Source: Paenibacillus doosanensis
GTDB taxonomy: Bacteria > Bacillota > Bacilli > Paenibacillales > NBRC-103111
NCBI RefSeq assembly: GCF_025060755.1
Contig: NZ_JANYUY010000016.1
Coordinates: 1-64,000 of the forward strand
Length of the DNA stretch: 64,000 nt
Direction: 5' to 3'
Numbering within the stretch: the stretch's first letter is position 1; every line of letters begins with the position of its first letter. The position numbers were made by a program, and so were the translations under genes. Under the pieces are notes generated by a model that saw nothing but the letters and a program-made list of their open reading frames with translations, did no database searches and had not been told where the DNA came from. Shown piece after piece: positions 26,033-36,006 of this stretch.

Positions 26033-27843
26033 GATAGTCCCCCCTCGCCCGTTTCTTGTAAAGGTATGGTCAATCGCACTTTAAAACCGTGCGGTTCGAT
26101 TCCCGATAGCTCCATCATGCTTTGGTCGCCGTAATACAACCTGAGGCGTTCCAGCACGTTGATCAGTCCAATGCTGTCCCCCCATCGTTCTTCACCCGGG
26201 TCCACACGGAACAAATGCTTGCGCAGCTCGTCCAAACGCGCATCCGATACACCGATCCCGTTGTCTTCCACCCACAAGATCAGCGAATTCTCCTCCAACC
26301 GAGCTCCCACCTTCAGCATGCCGCCCCCTTCGGTTTGACCGTCGAACCCATGTTTGAAATAGTTCTCGACAAGGGGCTGCACAATCATTTTCGGCACGGA
26401 AATGTTGAACGTCTCCTTGGGGATGTCAAAGCAGACCTGAAGTTTGTCTTCGAATCTTTGCATCTGCAATGCGCAGTAATATTTGACGTGCTCCAGTTCC
26501 CTTGACAACGGTACGACCGTTTCTTGCGTGTTCATGCTGTAATGCATCATCTGCCCCAGCGAAGAAACCAGCATATACACCTTAGGCGCATTGCTTTCCA
26601 GAGCGGAATGGCCGATCGACTGCAAAGCGTTGTTGATAAAATGCGGGTTGATCTGCGCCTGCAGCATGTTTAGCTGATTCGTTTTATTAGCCAGGTTCAG
26701 CCGATATTCCCGCAAATACAAATCGTTGATCGTATCCATCATCGTCTGAAACCGTCTGGCCACGATTCCAATCTCGTCCGAACGTTCGATCGGCATCATA
26801 GCGTCCAGCTGCCCTGCCTGAATTTTGCTAATATGAGAGATCAGCTGCTTGAGCGGTTTGGTCAGCTGCAAAGATACGATCAGGGTCGCGGCTATGGCGA
26901 CCAGCAGAAAGCACGTTGCCACGATCATATTAATCCATGTCAAATCGCGCGCGTATTTGTACAGCCGAAAGTCGGGGATACGCTTCACAATCGTCCAATG
27001 CAAATAAGGAGTCTTGATCTTGCTGTATACCATAATTCCGGAAAACTCGGATTGGTTCCATTCGAGGTACCCGGAGTCGCCTTCGCTGCCGACAATCCGC
27101 TTCATCCAGTCCACCTGAGGCATGTTCCCGATTTCCGCGGTATCCGCCGCATAAACGACTTTTCCCGAATCGTCCAGAATATACAAATCGTGTTGGTCCG
27201 CATCAAACAACTGCGAACACAATTTGCTTAGCGCATCAAGCCGAATGTCGATGGATAGTAACCCGAGCCGTTCATTGCTGGGCACACGGAATATCGGGCG
27301 ATGGATCGTAAATACCAGCTCCGGGGTAACCGGCAGCGACTGGGCGATGCCATAATTGTGGCTTAAGTGGGTAGATTCCGTGTATAACGTATACGGTTTC
27401 ATATTTTCCGGCAGATCGGGCTGGTATCGGACGGCCCCCTGATTGAAATTGTTTTGGTGGAGCAAGTAAGCGCGCTGCGTTTCATTCACGCTTAAGTACA
27501 CTTGGTAAATATCACTGACAGAGCGGGACACGATTTGCATGATCGTAAAAAGGTAGGAATCGTTCTGATAATCGGTGAACCCGCTCGTCAGCAGACTGTC
27601 CAATGAAACCGTCGAATAAATGGATAACGAGGAATTGGAAACAAGCCCCAAGTAATTCAGCACATTGGTTCTCGTTTCGTTGATCAGCCGCGTATTTTGC
27701 TCTATTGCCTGCTGCTTGAGGGAGTTTTTCGTATAGCTGTATGAGACTACAATGGAAAACACAATGGGCACAATCGTCGACGCCAGCAGTAACACGACCA
27801 GCTTGCGCCTGATGCTGTTTCGAAAATATCGCACTACAGCCAC
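26029..27843 (-). CDS. Sensor histidine kinase (YesM type)
   Basis: 604 residues. Membrane segments lie at about 14-36 and 303-326 and enclose an extracellular Cache-like sensor of about 265 residues. A HAMP linker (LTKPLKQLISHISKIQ) and a His_kinase domain with QINPHFINNALQSIG (H401) follow. The ATPase domain has MIVQPLVENYFKHGF (N box) and LWVEDNGIGVS (G1 box). It pairs with the overlapping response regulator gene and probably senses an extracellular carbohydrate. Confidence 0.94.
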   Translation of the reverse strand: MAVVRYFRNSIRRKLVVLLLASTIVPIVFSIVVSYSYTKNSLKQQAIEQNTRLINETRTNVLNYLGLVSNSSLSIYSTVSLDSLLTSGFTDYQNDSYLFTIMQIVSRSVSDIYQVYLSVNETQRAYLLHQNNFNQGAVRYQPDLPENMKPYTLYTESTHLSHNYGIAQSLPVTPELVFTIHRPIFRVPSNERLGLLSIDIRLDALSKLCSQLFDADQHDLYILDDSGKVVYAADTAEIGNMPQVDWMKRIVGSEGDSGYLEWNQSEFSGIMVYSKIKTPYLHWTIVKRIPDFRLYKYARDLTWINMIVATCFLLVAIAATLIVSLQLTKPLKQLISHISKIQAGQLDAMMPIERSDEIGIVARRFQTMMDTINDLYLREYRLNLANKTNQLNMLQAQINPHFINNALQSIGHSALESNAPKVYMLVSSLGQMMHYSMNTQETVVPLSRELEHVKYYCALQMQRFEDKLQVCFDIPKETFNISVPKMIVQPLVENYFKHGFDGQTEGGGMLKVGARLEENSLILWVEDNGIGVSDARLDELRKHLFRVDPGEERWGDSIGLINVLERLRLYYGDQSMMELSGIEPHGFKVRLTIPLQETGEGGLS

Positions 27844-28052
27844 CTCTTTCGCTTCTCATGCTGTCTTCAATTTACTATTTACTATATCACAAATGGGCCA
27901 AAGTCAAGAAGCCAACAAGAATCTTATTACTTTATAACGTTAATGTAAAATATACCAAGAAATCTCCCGCGAAAGTGCGGATTGGAGAGATGAACGGCCC
28001 AGACTTTTTTACGTATATTTACATTTATAGTGGACGAAAAAGAAATGCACAT

Positions 28053-28098
28053 AAAAAAACCCCTCCCACGGCGAAGTTGATGTTACCCGTAGAGGGGA
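28053..28098 (-). terminator. Terminator for leftward transcription from array 3
   Basis: On the minus strand CCCCTC pairs with GAGGGG around an inner ACGG/CCGT stem, followed by seven T residues. It lies between the leader-distal end of array 3 and the histidine kinase, so it should end pre-crRNA transcription. The surrounding 27844-28317 interval has no gene I can support. Confidence 0.65.
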
Positions 28099-28277
28099 TT
28101 ATTTTCAAATAATAATGAGTTAAATATCTTTTGCCATATGCGGTTTGCTATAATGGCTAGTTCCTCTGGAGCCGACGAGGATTCTTCCTCCCTTGTCTCT
28201 CTCCAAAATTGGTAAAGCACGGCTAAATTCATTTTTATAGAATAACTCCGCGTCCTTCGTCCAATGATACTTGTCAT

Positions 28278-28303
28278 AACTCAGTCTAACGTTACGCTCA
28301 GAT
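28278..28303 (-). other. Short remnant of the UPF0158 gene 3' end
   Basis: CATAACTCAGTCTAACGTTA matches the stop-codon region of the intact UPF0158 gene (around 35143-35165) with one mismatch. It lies just left of array 3. It is short, and chance cannot be fully excluded, but the same gene end flanks arrays 4 and 5. Confidence 0.45.
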
Positions 28304-28317
28304 TAAAAAGTGGCGCC

Positions 28318-29087
28318 ATTTAAATCCGCGCATCCGTGCGGGGTGCGACGGCTTGCATAATCGTTACTCCATCCAGTCCGCAATTTCAATCCACGCACCC
28401 GTGCAGGGTGCGACCTTAACAACTAAAAGCGTTAGCCACTTGTAAAGGTATTTCAATCCACGCACCCGTGCAGGGTGCGACTTTCATTCGGAAATATTTT
28501 CAATGCGTATGAGCATTTCAATCCACGCACCCGTGCAGGGTGCGACTTTGTGGACATCCTCGGAGGCGTTATTGATTGGCACATTTCAATCCACGCACCC
28601 GTGCAGGGTGCGACTTTAGATAATCTGCCTAACTCAGTACTAGTCATAGAATTTCAATCCACGCACCCGTACAGGGTGCGACAGATCCAATAACAGGTGT
28701 CCCTTTCATCTTTGAAATTTCAATCCACGCACCCGTGCAGGGTGCGACGTTTCTCAACATGACCGGCTACGATCCGCTGCTGACCATTTCAATCCACGCA
28801 CCCGTGCAGGGTGCGACGGCAATAAAATAGCCCCGATCGGCTCGGGGATGTAATTTCAATCCACGCACCCGTGCAGGGTGCGACAATTCCATACCGAACG
28901 ACGCTATCACCCTGTCCTTATTTCAATCCACGCACCCGTGCAGGGTGCGACGGATTAATTCGGTACCGATTGTTACAACGTCATACATTTCAATCCACGC
29001 ACCCGTGCAGGGTGCGACTTGCAAGCTCTGATCCGCATTATTAACCCGATTCACCATTTCAATCCACGCACCCGTGCAGGGTGCGAC
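28318..29087 (-). CRISPR. CRISPR array 3 (12 repeats, 11 spacers)
   Basis: Repeats start at 28318 (degenerate, G variant), 28383, 28450, 28515, 28583, 28651, 28717, 28786, 28853, 28920, 28987 and 29056. All but the first carry the A variant (CAGGG); the one at 28651 has an extra G-to-A change. The leader is at the right and reading is leftward. Confidence 0.97.
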
Positions 29088-29259
29088 TCCGATTTTCAAG
29101 GATTATTAACCCTGAAAAAGGTTTATTTGGTTTAATCATACACCCAATCTACTGAATAAGCCATAAGATATAGAAGCATCGTTATAATCCGATAGCACCA
29201 TTCGATTTCGCACAGGTGCGAATCCCCCGGGAAATTCATGTTCGCTTCACATTCGCACC
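29088..29259 (-). promoter_or_regulatory. CRISPR leader of array 3
   Basis: 172-nt leader matching those of arrays 2, 4 and 5, ending in the GGTGCGAA/TTCGCACC inverted repeat (29215-29259). Confidence 0.88.
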
Positions 29260-29695
29260 ACGATCTAGCGGCTGAGTCAGCAGCCTTACAAGTCCCATTC
29301 GCTTTCGCGTCCAGCTTCGCGGCGCATGTATTTTCCACAATGAAAAGCAGGAAAAATCCTCCACGATACTGCGGCATTCCCGCGGCCAAACCATAAACAT
29401 TACAATCCTCTTCCGCGTTAAAGTAAATGAATGTTCCAATAGAAGGGGCTGACTTTGAGTAACCATTCAAGAAAATTCTTCCATCCACTACGCTCAGTGA
29501 AACATATTCATAAAATGTTTTTGCTTATTGATTGCCCCTCCTCTTCGGAATATAATTAAAACAATCTTTCAAATGAGGTGAAATGGATGTCTTTCCGTAT
29601 CGTTCGAGATATTTAGTCTTCGGGCTGGAAAAAACGCGTACCAGCCGCTAAGGGGGCAGTCTGCCCTTTTGGTTTCATGAAGCTAAGAACATCGA
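29260..29695. other. Gene-poor stretch after leader 3
   Basis: No gene is well supported. It contains a block related to the flank of leader 1 (about 29296-29320). It also has a small hairpin GGGCAGTCTGCCC followed by TTTT at about 29655-29671 that may be a terminator. A nine-codon frame (SFRIVRDI) follows GAGGTG at about 29573 and is probably the broken start of a lost gene. Confidence 0.35.
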
Positions 29696-29740
29696 ATGAT
29701 ATCGGTCTGCTTCTCATCCTCATTGGAAGGTGGAATAACA

Positions 29741-30490
29741 TTGAATCCATTAGAATATAAAGAGTTTTATAATAAAGTCGGAAAAGTAAACGGTTGGGAT
29801 TTCAGCAATGTGAAATGCGTTTCTGAAGGGACCAAATGGGATTTGTATCGTGAAGTAACGAGCGTTTGCAAGAAATCGGATATATTGCTTGACATTGGCA
29901 CTGGCGGCGGGGAAGCGATTTTATCGATCGCTGATTCTGCACTACTCCTGATTGGGATTGACCAGTCCACGGGAATGATTGAAACTGCAACTAAAAATTG
30001 GGCTATATCAGGCTTACCTAATGTACGCTTTCTAAAGATGAATGCTGAGAATTTGGATTTTCCTGATAACTTTTTTAATGTTGTCTCGTGCAGAAATTCG
30101 GAATTCTATGCTAAAGAAGTCGCAAAAGTATTAATGAAGGATGGTTCATTCCTCACTCAGCAAGTAAGCGAAAACGATAAATCGAATATAAAAGAAGCGT
30201 TTGGAAGAGGACAGGCTTTTGGAACAAAGGCAGGTACATTAAAGCATCAATATATGACTGAACTAAGCGAAGCGGGCTTTAGCGACATTCGGTCATTTGA
30301 GTTTAATGTTATCGAATATTACCAAACAGCTGAAGATCTGATTTTTTTACTAAAACACACTCCCATTATTCCCGACTTTGGACGGACTGAGATCGATTTC
30401 CAGATACTCCGACAATTTATTAAGGAGAATCAAACGGAAAAAGGGATTAGAACCAACTCGGAACGCTTTATCATCATGGCCAAACTATAG
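29741..30490 (+). CDS. Class I SAM-dependent methyltransferase
   Basis: 249 residues from TTG 29741, preceded by GGAAGGTGG; an ATG at 29696 lacks a ribosome site. The Rossmann-like core shows LLDIGTGGGEAILSIA (motif I), LIGIDQSTGMIETA (motif II), VRFLKMNAENLDFPDNFFNV and VAKVLMKDGSFLTQQ. These are the SAM-binding and central strands of small-molecule methyltransferases. It stands alone between array 3 and a convergent membrane-protein gene. The substrate is unknown. Confidence 0.85.
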   Translation: MNPLEYKEFYNKVGKVNGWDFSNVKCVSEGTKWDLYREVTSVCKKSDILLDIGTGGGEAILSIADSALLLIGIDQSTGMIETATKNWAISGLPNVRFLKMNAENLDFPDNFFNVVSCRNSEFYAKEVAKVLMKDGSFLTQQVSENDKSNIKEAFGRGQAFGTKAGTLKHQYMTELSEAGFSDIRSFEFNVIEYYQTAEDLIFLLKHTPIIPDFGRTEIDFQILRQFIKENQTEKGIRTNSERFIIMAKL

Positions 30491-30514
30491 ATAATGTAAT
30501 ACCAGATGCAAACA

Positions 30515-30547
30515 GGATACTCGTTAATCGGGTATCCTTCTTTTTTA
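30515..30547 (+). terminator. Terminator after the methyltransferase
   Basis: GGATAC pairs with GTATCC, followed by TTCTTTTTT. Confidence 0.8.
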
Positions 30548-30587
30548 GATAGTGTTAACCAAGTACAACCCACTAACCGTTGATCGT

Positions 30588-31790
30588 TCAATGCAGAGGT
30601 TTTTCTTTGTATTCATCCACCCAATATTCGTAATAGGGATTTGTCCACTTAGTACCATCATAATACTCCACTTCTTTTACACATGAAATTACCGTTTTAA
30701 TCCCATGAGATTCATCGAGTCTCCAGCCTTTGTCTTCTCCAAAAGTCGCTTTGGAAACAATATTAACATTTTCAGCATTACCAACATACTCAAAGGGGGC
30801 ATCCGTAAAACTGAATTGCGATTTAATCTTAATTGGTAACCCGTTTGTATCATAACCTAAAAATGAAACCTTCATGTTCTTTACTGTCTTATCGGAATTG
30901 TTACGGACAATGACTTGAAGTATATCAGGATACAATGCTTTATATCTGCTATCTTGAACAATAATACCTGCTTTTTCAACAACCACTTCTTGACTCGCTT
31001 TCGTTTCTTCCATTTTCTTCTTTCGTTCCATTGCTTTCTTTTCTTCATTCAATTTTTCATAACTGGCTTTTTTGGCGGAAATATCCGAATCATTGGGCAA
31101 GAGAACCAATGTATCACTTAAAATGCCGATTGCTTTTTCATAATCAGTATTGCTGGATAACTGCTCAGCTTCTTGTAAGGAGGCGGCTTTATATTCAAGT
31201 GTATTGGTAGAGATCAATTCTTGCGCCTTGGCATAATTCTCATCGTCTGTAACTACTTTTTTCAGCTCGCTTATTCCATCTTTTAGATTTTTATTAGCAA
31301 TGAATTCCTGACCTTTTTTAAAAGAAGTTCTTGAATCATTAAGTTTATTGATATTATTCACTGCCGCTTCTACGTCCGCTTTAAGCAATTCTAATTTTTT
31401 GATGGTGTCTAATGCAGTGGTAGCTTTCTGATAATCGATTTTATTGGTCTTGAAATCCTGATTGATTGTATTCAATTCCTCTTGGATAAAGCTTTCTGCT
31501 TCCTTTTCCTTTTCCGAATTCCCCTTGATTTTTTGATTATAGACGGTAATAGCATCCGAATATTGATTCGCTAAAACTGCATTTTTGAATTTAGCAGAAG
31601 GAGTATTCAGTAGTAGCAAGGTCACCCCTATTACAATGAGAACGCCCATACCAACACTGCTGAGAATAACGAATTTCTTCCTCTTTACCGGACTTGTAGC
31701 TTTATGAGTTAAAATTTTCGTTCCGCACTTGCTGCAAAATACAATATCATCTCCGAGCACTTCATTTCCGCATTTCTTACACGTCTTCAA
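30588..31790 (-). CDS. Zinc-ribbon membrane-anchored protein of unknown function
   Basis: 400 residues from TTG 31790 with AGGAGG upstream. An N-terminal zinc ribbon (two CxxC pairs: CKKCGNEV and FCSKCGTK) is followed by one membrane helix (about residues 39-62). A long lysine/glutamate-rich helical region comes next (about 65-270, TPR-like, with a coiled coil ending EEKKAMERKKKMEE). A C-terminal beta domain (ILQVIVRNNSDKTVKNMKVS) resembles the DUF5780-type domain found on similar Bacillus proteins. The topology suggests a cytosolic zinc ribbon and an extracellular domain. Function is unknown. Confidence 0.7.
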   Translation of the reverse strand: MKTCKKCGNEVLGDDIVFCSKCGTKILTHKATSPVKRKKFVILSSVGMGVLIVIGVTLLLLNTPSAKFKNAVLANQYSDAITVYNQKIKGNSEKEKEAESFIQEELNTINQDFKTNKIDYQKATTALDTIKKLELLKADVEAAVNNINKLNDSRTSFKKGQEFIANKNLKDGISELKKVVTDDENYAKAQELISTNTLEYKAASLQEAEQLSSNTDYEKAIGILSDTLVLLPNDSDISAKKASYEKLNEEKKAMERKKKMEETKASQEVVVEKAGIIVQDSRYKALYPDILQVIVRNNSDKTVKNMKVSFLGYDTNGLPIKIKSQFSFTDAPFEYVGNAENVNIVSKATFGEDKGWRLDESHGIKTVISCVKEVEYYDGTKWTNPYYEYWVDEYKEKPLH

Positions 31791-32237
31791 ACTAATACCT
31801 CCTACTACTCCAAATATTACATTTTTTTCTTATTTTAATCTAAAGTAGGACTATACGACCAGTAAAATATTAACAAATATAATCCAAAAGTCACTGTTTT
31901 GTTTAAAGTGATATTGAAATATTCCCCATTTCGATGCAGCATATCCGGGAAGCAGTTCCATTAACCATTTGAGATCGTCGTGCCGGGAAATTTGGCGAAA
32001 ATACTCGTCTATGGCTTTAATAGTGTGGAATTCATAAGGAGCCGCCAAAAATTAATACGATAACCTTGGCTATGGTAACGTATGCTTGTGAGCCTTCGAC
32101 CTGACACAATTTCCGCTTGCACACTGCTCGCAGCCCCCTCTTGCCCCAAAATGACAAAAACCGCACGGTTGTTAGCCCCGCGCGGCTCGAAAACAATAAA
32201 AAGGTTATCCGTTATTCTATGAAGATTGGAGTTGGGT

Positions 32238-32438
32238 ATGGAAATCGCTCAGTTCAGTCGAATAGAGCGGTCCTTACATGGTGAGGATGGACAACAAATT
32301 CGAAACGTCCGGGTCAAACGGGATATCGCGGTAGAACAGATGATGCCTGTCATTCGTAAATTAAACCATCTGCGTTATGACCGAAATAACGAACAAGAGC
32401 GCCAGTCCTTCTCTTCAGGAATGCCTAGTGTCCGATAA
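32238..32438 (+). CDS. Small hypothetical protein
   Basis: A 66-residue frame from ATG 32238 with GGAG upstream; charged, with no recognised family (EIAQFSRIERSLHGEDG). The whole 31791-32557 interval otherwise shows no clear gene: about 65 codons on the minus strand at 31851-32048 look like decayed coding DNA. It may be a fragment. Confidence 0.3.
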   Translation: MEIAQFSRIERSLHGEDGQQIRNVRVKRDIAVEQMMPVIRKLNHLRYDRNNEQERQSFSSGMPSVR

Positions 32439-32557
32439 AGTTGATCGTAAGGATAAGTTAAAGGGTCGAAATGAAGGGAATGTCTACATACTGCCCTTTC
32501 AGCCAGAACTTGGGATGCGACTACACTAGTTCCGGTATCCCCAATAACTCCAGCGCT

Positions 32558-34927
32558 ATTTCAATCCACGCACCCGTACGGGGTACGACACGCTCGCCAG
32601 GTGCTTACGCATACGGCGGGAAATTTCAATCCACGCACCCGTGCGGGGTGCGACTCAGCGAGTACCAGCTGCGCGCCGCGATCCTGCTCATTTCAATTCA
32701 CGCACCCGTGCGGGGTGCGACATTCGCATTTGTTCCAAAAAAAATTGATACGTATGAAATTTCAATCCACGCACCCGTGCGGGGTGCGACTACCTACCGG
32801 GCCAAGCACGCGTAAAAGCCCGGTACCCATTTCAATCCACGCACCCGTGCGGGGTGCGACTCGGCGACGCGATTGTTAGGATCAAAATCATAGTAGTTAT
32901 TTCAATCCACGCACCCGTGCGGGGTGCGACGTATTATTTTTGATTCCCGATGCGGTATAGTAATTCGATTTCAATCCACGCACCCGTGCGGGGTGCGACT
33001 CCGGGAGGATGCCCAACTTTTCGAGTGTCTTGACTTATTTCAATCCACGCACCCGTGCGGGGTGCGACTAAGGACGGGTATGAGGTGGCAGCGTACGACG
33101 AGATTTCAATCCACGCACCCGTGCGGGGTGCGACAGGTCCATCGTGTCGGACTCGACCAGCGCATAACGATTTCAATCCACGCACCCGTGCGGGGTGCGA
33201 CATCAAGTTTGGTTTCGACCCTCGTCAAGCGCTGAAATTTCAATCCACGCACCCGTGCGGGGTGCGACGCTTACTGTTTCGTCATATCCGCGGTACGGTC
33301 CCTATTTCAATCCACGCACCCGTGCGGGGTGCGACGTGTACGCCCATTCATTCAAAGAGTACGAGCTATTTCAATCCACGCACCCGTGCGGGGTGCGACG
33401 GTAATCGTCACGCTTGCAGCCGTAACGCCGCTATTTCAATCCACGCACCCGTGCGGGGTGCGACCGTTTTTGGCCGATAGAGGTTACGCCTGAGAAAGCA
33501 TTTCAATCCACGCACCCGTGCGGGGTGCGACGCTAGACCTCATTGGACTGGGAAAAGGGGAGCAATTTCAATCCACGCACCCGTGCGGGGTGCGACAAAA
33601 TCCGCAAAACTTATAGTGCGAGTAGGTAAAAATTTCAATCCACGCACCCGTGCGGGGTGCGACGGTCTGGGGAGTTGGTTGACCCGACCTGGTATGTGAA
33701 TTTCAATCCACGCACCCGTGCGGGGTGCGACGACCGGATCGATTTTATCCCCTCCGTTGAGATCGAATTTCAATCCACGCACCCGTGCGGGGTGCGACGA
33801 TGGAGGAGAGGAAGATCAATGTTTGGTCTTGATTTCAATCCACGCACCCGTGCGGGGTGCGACACAAGGCGCTGTCGCCCTTAATTGCATCCTCTGATTT
33901 CAATCCACGCACCCGTGCGGGGTGCGACTGGGAGCGCACATCGTTCGGTGCGAGATTTAACATTTCAATCCACGCACCCGTGCGGGGTGCGACATGATCC
34001 GCATCGGGGCCGATTATAGCGATGCCCATTTCAATCCACGCACCCGTGCGGGGTGCGACCCCCGTACCCGGTCGGCTGTCTCCGTATGGTATTGCATTTC
34101 AATCCACGCACCCGTGCGGGGTGCGACTGTCGAAATCGACCACGTCCCGTTCATCCCAAATATTTCAATCCACGCACCCGTGCGGGGTGCGACCATCATC
34201 TCCCTTCGAATTGTTACGGAAGCAGCAAATTTCAATCCACGCACCCGTGCGGGGTGCGACTTTGGTATCGTGCTGCCCACGTTGTCAAAAAGCCATTTCA
34301 ATCCACGCACCCGTGCGGGGTGCGACGATGACGCGTGCGCAATTTGAGGCGATTATGTAGGAGGAATTTCAATCCACGCACCCGTGCGGGGTGCGACTTT
34401 CCGGGGTTCGGATTACTCGGGAGTATCGCTATTTCAATCCACGCACCCGTGCGGGGTGCGACTAGTGATACGTGCGTGTGGCGGAGGCTATGTGGGATTT
34501 CAATCCACGCACCCGTGCGGGGTGCGACTGATAGTTACCCTTTGGGAAACCTATCGAAGAAATATTTCAATCCACGCACCCGTGCGGGGTGCGACCAGGG
34601 CGAGATGTGCGGGGAGACGATCGATCCGATATTTCAATCCACGCACCCGTGCGGGGTGCGACGACTTCTTTGCTTACGAGACGGTCTGATCTCACGAATT
34701 TCAATCCACGCACCCGTGCGGGGTGCGACTTAACTCCAGTGATTTCCTCAAAAACATCCGCGTCATTTCAATCCACGCACCCGTGCGGGGTGCGACGGCC
34801 ATATAAATTTTTTAGGGAGGGGTTTACTTTATTTCAATCCACGCACCCGTGCGGGGTGCGACTAAATTTTTCTTCTTCCCCGTCATCTTCGGATTATTTC
34901 AATCCACGCACCCGTGCGGGGTGCGAC
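32558..34927 (-). CRISPR. CRISPR array 4 (36 repeats, 35 spacers)
   Basis: The largest array, with repeats every 64-71 nt from 32558 to 34896. The leader-distal repeat (32558) has two substitutions (GTACGGGGTACGAC), and the one at 32690 has CAATTCACG. All repeats carry the G variant. The leader is at the right and reading is leftward. Its size and nearly uniform repeats suggest an active acquisition locus. Confidence 0.98.
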
Positions 34928-35099
34928 TCCGATTTTCAAGGAATAATAGCCCTGAAAAAGGTTTATTTGTTCTAATAATACACCCAATTTATTAAATAAG
35001 CCATAAGATATAAAAGCAGCGCTATAATCCGATAACACCATTCGATTTCGCACAGGTGCGAATCTCCCGGGAAATTCATGTTCGCTTCACATTCGCACC
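34928..35099 (-). promoter_or_regulatory. CRISPR leader of array 4
   Basis: 172-nt leader with the shared start TCCGATTTTCAAGGA and the terminal inverted repeat GGTGCGAA/TTCGCACC (35055-35099). The UPF0158 gene ends 50 bp further on. Confidence 0.88.
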
Positions 35100-35149
35100 A
35101 ACCTTTTTCCCATTTCAAAGCTATCGACAAGCCAGCCGCTTGCCATAAC

Positions 35150-35779
35150 TCACTCTAACGTTACGTTCACATCGATGGACTCCAGCCAATCTACAACGCG
35201 TATCCGATTCCGCTCTTCAACAAAACGGTAATATCGCTCGATCTCGTTACTATCGGAAGCTAGCGCATCTTTGAACCGTCGGAATACCTTCTTGCCGCCG
35301 TTCAGTATATTTATCAGGGTTGTTCGTAATCGAGTATCCATAACCATTTCTGCAAAATCAACCATGTCCGCGTACCCTTCACGAGATTCCCGCTGCGGTA
35401 TCTGAAAATAAATTTCATTGAGCCCTTCCTCGATGATCTCGCTTAATTCTTCGTCTTCTTCATCCAAGTCAAATGCCCGTAATGTGACAACATCGCCTGT
35501 TTCAATATTGAGGAAGACCTCAAAGTCATCGCCATAGATATCATAAGCATCTACAAGTTCCTTAAACTGCTGTTTGGTCAATTGTAGCTCTTTCATAGGC
35601 TCCCCTTTATCATTCATTCCGTGGGATTTTCCGTTTTTATCCATTTCATATTCTCCCCACGTTATTCCATAGGGAAAACCACCAGCCGTATATCCCGCAA
35701 TAAAATAAAAATTTTCATCTTGTTCAAGCGCCTCTGAGCTAATTTGGTCTTTACGCTTCTTTTTCTTCTTGCCGCTCAT
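35150..35779 (-). CDS. UPF0158 family protein
   Basis: 209 residues. A lysine-rich start (MSGKKKKKRKDQ) is followed by an acidic protein with the UPF0158 pattern: YGDDFEVFLNIETGDVVTL, FAEMVMDTRLRTTL, ERYYRFVEERNRIRVVDWLE. The biochemical function of the family is not established. It is intact here, while a frameshifted copy lies at 42161-42707 in the same position relative to array 5. Transcription runs toward the array 4 leader. Confidence 0.8.
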   Translation of the reverse strand: MSGKKKKKRKDQISSEALEQDENFYFIAGYTAGGFPYGITWGEYEMDKNGKSHGMNDKGEPMKELQLTKQQFKELVDAYDIYGDDFEVFLNIETGDVVTLRAFDLDEEDEELSEIIEEGLNEIYFQIPQRESREGYADMVDFAEMVMDTRLRTTLINILNGGKKVFRRFKDALASDSNEIERYYRFVEERNRIRVVDWLESIDVNVTLE

Positions 35780-35790
35780 GCATCCTCACC

Positions 35791-35925
35791 CTACTTCCAC
35801 TGTAACCGGGCATGAAGATCGTCCAGATTATCGCGGAATCTCCAACCGACGCCGCGCATGTTCGAGACAATCGCTTCAAATCGCTGCTCGTATGCATTGA
35901 ACCATTCGCCCGTTTCTTGGCCCTT
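35791..35925 (-). pseudogene. 3' fragment of the pRiA4b-ORF3/DUF6155 gene
   Basis: This aligns with the 3' end of the gene at 42719-43857: both share CGCTTCAAATCGCTGCTCGT-like and GAACCATTCGCCCGTTTC blocks, with scattered changes. Only about 45 codons remain, directly upstream of the intact UPF0158 gene. The gene order thus repeats that next to array 5. Confidence 0.75.
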
Positions 35926-35952
35926 ATTATAAATTCTAACCGTAATTTGCAA

Positions 35953-35993
35953 AATAAAGCAACGCAGGTGCAGGACCCGCGTTGCTTTATTTT
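35953..35993. terminator. Strong bidirectional terminator
   Basis: AATAAAGCAACGC pairs perfectly with GCGTTGCTTTATT, flanked by A and T runs. It ends the giant SLH-protein transcript (minus strand). Confidence 0.9.
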
Positions 35994-36006
35994 CAAGCTA
36001 TACAAT

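Noticed and set aside
28083-28277. Minus-strand 64-codon frame left of array 3
   Set aside because: It overlaps a terminator hairpin, lacks a ribosome site, and resembles no known family.
32471-34975. Several open frames of 70-140 codons across array 4, and similar ones in arrays 2, 3 and 5
   Set aside because: They are translations of CRISPR repeats (recurring SIHAPV or NPRTRAGCD peptides) and not proteins.
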